From assembly GCA_035550975.1 (NCBI GenBank), contig DASZOC010000009.1, positions 1-41,245 of the forward strand: a stretch of 41,245 nucleotides of DNA. The letters run 5' to 3'. Numbering within the stretch: the stretch's first letter is position 1; every line of letters starts with the position of its first letter. The notes under the pieces were generated by a model. The model saw only the letters and a list, made by a program, of their open reading frames with translations, did not search any database and was not told the DNA's origin. Origin of the DNA: DASZOC01 sp035550975. Its GTDB lineage: Bacteria > Actinomycetota > CADDZG01 > WHSQ01. The translations under genes and the position numbers were made by a program. Below, in pieces: positions 38,668 through 41,245 of the stretch.

Positions 38668-38671
<4 letters not shown>
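37409..38671 (+). CDS. hisS: Histidine--tRNA ligase
   Basis: This 420-residue class II synthetase charges tRNA(His). Motif 1 lies in the N-terminal region after RAPRGTYDLLPP, motif 2 is AGPMFRQERPQKGRYRQFWQ, the histidine-binding signatures are LVRGLDYYTRTAFEF and GGGGRYDGL, and motif 3 is GIGFALGIDRI. The C-terminal anticodon domain follows (about 325-420). The start is ATG 37409, preferred over upstream in-frame codons because the conserved N terminus begins here. Its TGA overlaps the aspS ATG (ATGA). Confidence 0.97.
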
Positions 38672-40461
<1,790 letters not shown>

Positions 40462-40585
40462 CCTACGCATAGCGGACAACCTACAGATTCTTCCTGTTTT
40501 TCTCGCGGTCCGGCAGGAAAAACCGGCGCGCGGCTCGAATCGTAGTCACACGAACACAAAGCGTCACCCGACCAAGGAGGTCAAG
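40462..40585. other. Leader/intergenic region before the terminal secreted gene
   Basis: This short AT-richer gap holds an inverted repeat TTCCTG (40490-40495) and CAGGAA (40514-40519) with a T-run in the loop, possibly the aspS transcript end. A 14-base match to the yajC leader, CGCGGCTCGAATCG, lies at 40529-40542. The ribosome binding site AAGGAGG is at 40574-40580. I recognise no riboswitch. Confidence 0.4.
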
Positions 40586-41245
40586 TTGAGGCGTTTCGCA
40601 TCGCTGTTCCTCTGTCTCACCGCCGTGGTGGCCATGATGGCCATGACGGTCGCACCCGCGCTTGCGGATGAGGAGAACAGGGGCCAGGAGAAGAAGGAAG
40701 AGGCCACCGAGAACCACCAGCAGGCCGACCAGGAGGCGTCGAGCTCCAAGTCCGAGGAATCCAGCCAGAAGCGGGAGAGCGCGCCGGGCCGCGAGAAGAA
40801 GTCGAGCGGGAGCTCGACCTCGTCTTCGGGCGACGACGGCTCGTCGCAGTCGCAGGGGCCCAAGCCGTACCCGACGACCGGCGACGAGGATCCCGAAGGC
40901 AAGCGTTACGACGGCGAAGGTGAGCCGCGTGGCGAGACCGCCGCCACGTGCACCAACGACGACGAAGGCAACTTCAGCGGGAACGGTGCCAACCGAAGCG
41001 GTCCTTATGACAGCACCTGTGACGGATCTGCATCGCTCGCCGGCAACGGTGGCGGCAGCGCCACGGGCCGCCCCTGTGCGGGTTGCGTCGGCAGCGCCGA
41101 CTACAAGAACCCGAGAGGCCAGTACCCGGACGGCAACCACGACGGCAACGCCGGCTACGAGTGCGACGCGAACAACGGTGTGGGCCGCAGCAACCCCGCG
41201 CACACCGGTTGCCGGCCTGCTACGACGACGGTCCCGCCGCCGCCC
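40586..41245 (+). CDS. Secreted low-complexity protein with a Cys/Gly/Asn-rich domain (C-terminal end missing)
   Basis: This gene runs off the right edge; 220 codons are visible. The start is TTG 40586, five bases after AAGGAGG (40574-40580). The signal peptide MRRFASLFLCLTAVVAMMAM runs on to APALA, with AxA cleavage after residue 27. Residues 28-100 are a disordered Glu/Lys/Ser/Gln-rich stretch. After it comes a domain with Cys, Gly and Asn repeats: GNFSGNGANRSGPYDSTCDG, GRPCAGCVGSADYKNPRGQY, GYECDANNGVGRSNPAHTGC, then a Thr/Pro run at the window edge. Such wording recurs in actinobacterial secreted proteins that I know only as hypothetical. A cell-wall or extracellular role is inferred from the signal and the Pro/Thr stalk. 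Confidence 0.8.
   Translation, partial: MRRFASLFLCLTAVVAMMAMTVAPALADEENRGQEKKEEATENHQQADQEASSSKSEESSQKRESAPGREKKSSGSSTSSSGDDGSSQSQGPKPYPTTGDEDPEGKRYDGEGEPRGETAATCTNDDEGNFSGNGANRSGPYDSTCDGSASLAGNGGGSATGRPCAGCVGSADYKNPRGQYPDGNHDGNAGYECDANNGVGRSNPAHTGCRPATTTVPPPP

Noticed and set aside
40462..40585. c-di-AMP or c-di-GMP riboswitch before the secreted gene
   Set aside because: Secreted actinobacterial genes often have one, but I could not find the conserved cores of either class.
40481..41203. 240-residue minus-strand frame rich in Val, Ala and Leu
   Set aside because: It looks membrane-like only because it is opposite the low-complexity secreted gene, which has a ribosome binding site and a signal peptide.

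Overview
The window is a GC-rich, densely coding bacterial chromosome segment that reads as an actinobacterium. The evidence is a phosphatidylinositol mannoside (PIM) lipid cassette (pgsA-type synthase, PIM acyltransferase, PimA), a DUF222/HNH (13E12-type) nuclease, SOS boxes of the CGAAC-N4-GTTCG form, and the gene order thrS-HIT-pgsA-patA-pimA ... pdxS-pdxT-yebC-ruvCAB-yajC-secDF-apt-rel-dtd-hisS-aspS. A class I fructose-bisphosphate aldolase, a two-subunit transketolase and an EF-G2-type factor would fit a deep-branching, perhaps uncultured, lineage; I cannot name the genus. Most is conserved housekeeping DNA on the + strand, with many ATGA/GTGA/TGATG junctions that imply translational coupling.

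Layout. 1-548 (-): MidA-like methyltransferase (cut by the window edge) and a small TPR protein. 592-5310 (+): aldolase, a secreted zincin-like protein, thrS and a HIT hydrolase. 5311-6678: an accessory pocket, a lone AbiEi-like/DUF559-like gene flanked on both sides by related hairpin repeats. 6679-8748 (-): EF-G2. 8830-12841 (+): PIM lipid cassette and a FAD/Rieske oxidoreductase with a shortened Rieske domain. 12857-17602 (+): ABC ATPase, FtsX-like permease, lipoprotein and a degenerate M48-like protein, ending at a probable intrinsic terminator. 17728-19777 (+): tandem DUF3048 proteins. 19824-25724 (+): pdxST, yebC, an adenylate-cyclase-like protein, a 339-bp repeat-bearing gap, then ruvCAB behind a LexA box. 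25858-33893 (+): yajC-secD-secF, apt, rel, a lipoprotein penicillin-binding protein and dtd. 33942-35312 (-): DUF222-HNH nuclease with a LexA box over its start codon. 35520-37321 (-): split transketolase. 37409-40461 (+): hisS-aspS. 40586-end (+): a secreted low-complexity protein cut by the window edge.

Themes. Two perfect CGAAC-N4-GTTCG boxes (ruvC and the HNH gene) put Holliday-junction processing and a 13E12-type nuclease in one predicted SOS regulon. Several genes (pgsA, the AbiEi-like gene, rel, hisS, the HNH gene) have a TANNNT -10-like hexamer 5-7 nt before the start codon, which suggests leaderless transcripts. The least explained DNA is the hairpin-repeat pocket at 5394-6671 and the inverted-repeat-bounded segment at 23309-23533. 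No tRNA, rRNA, CRISPR array, transposase or phage gene was recognised.
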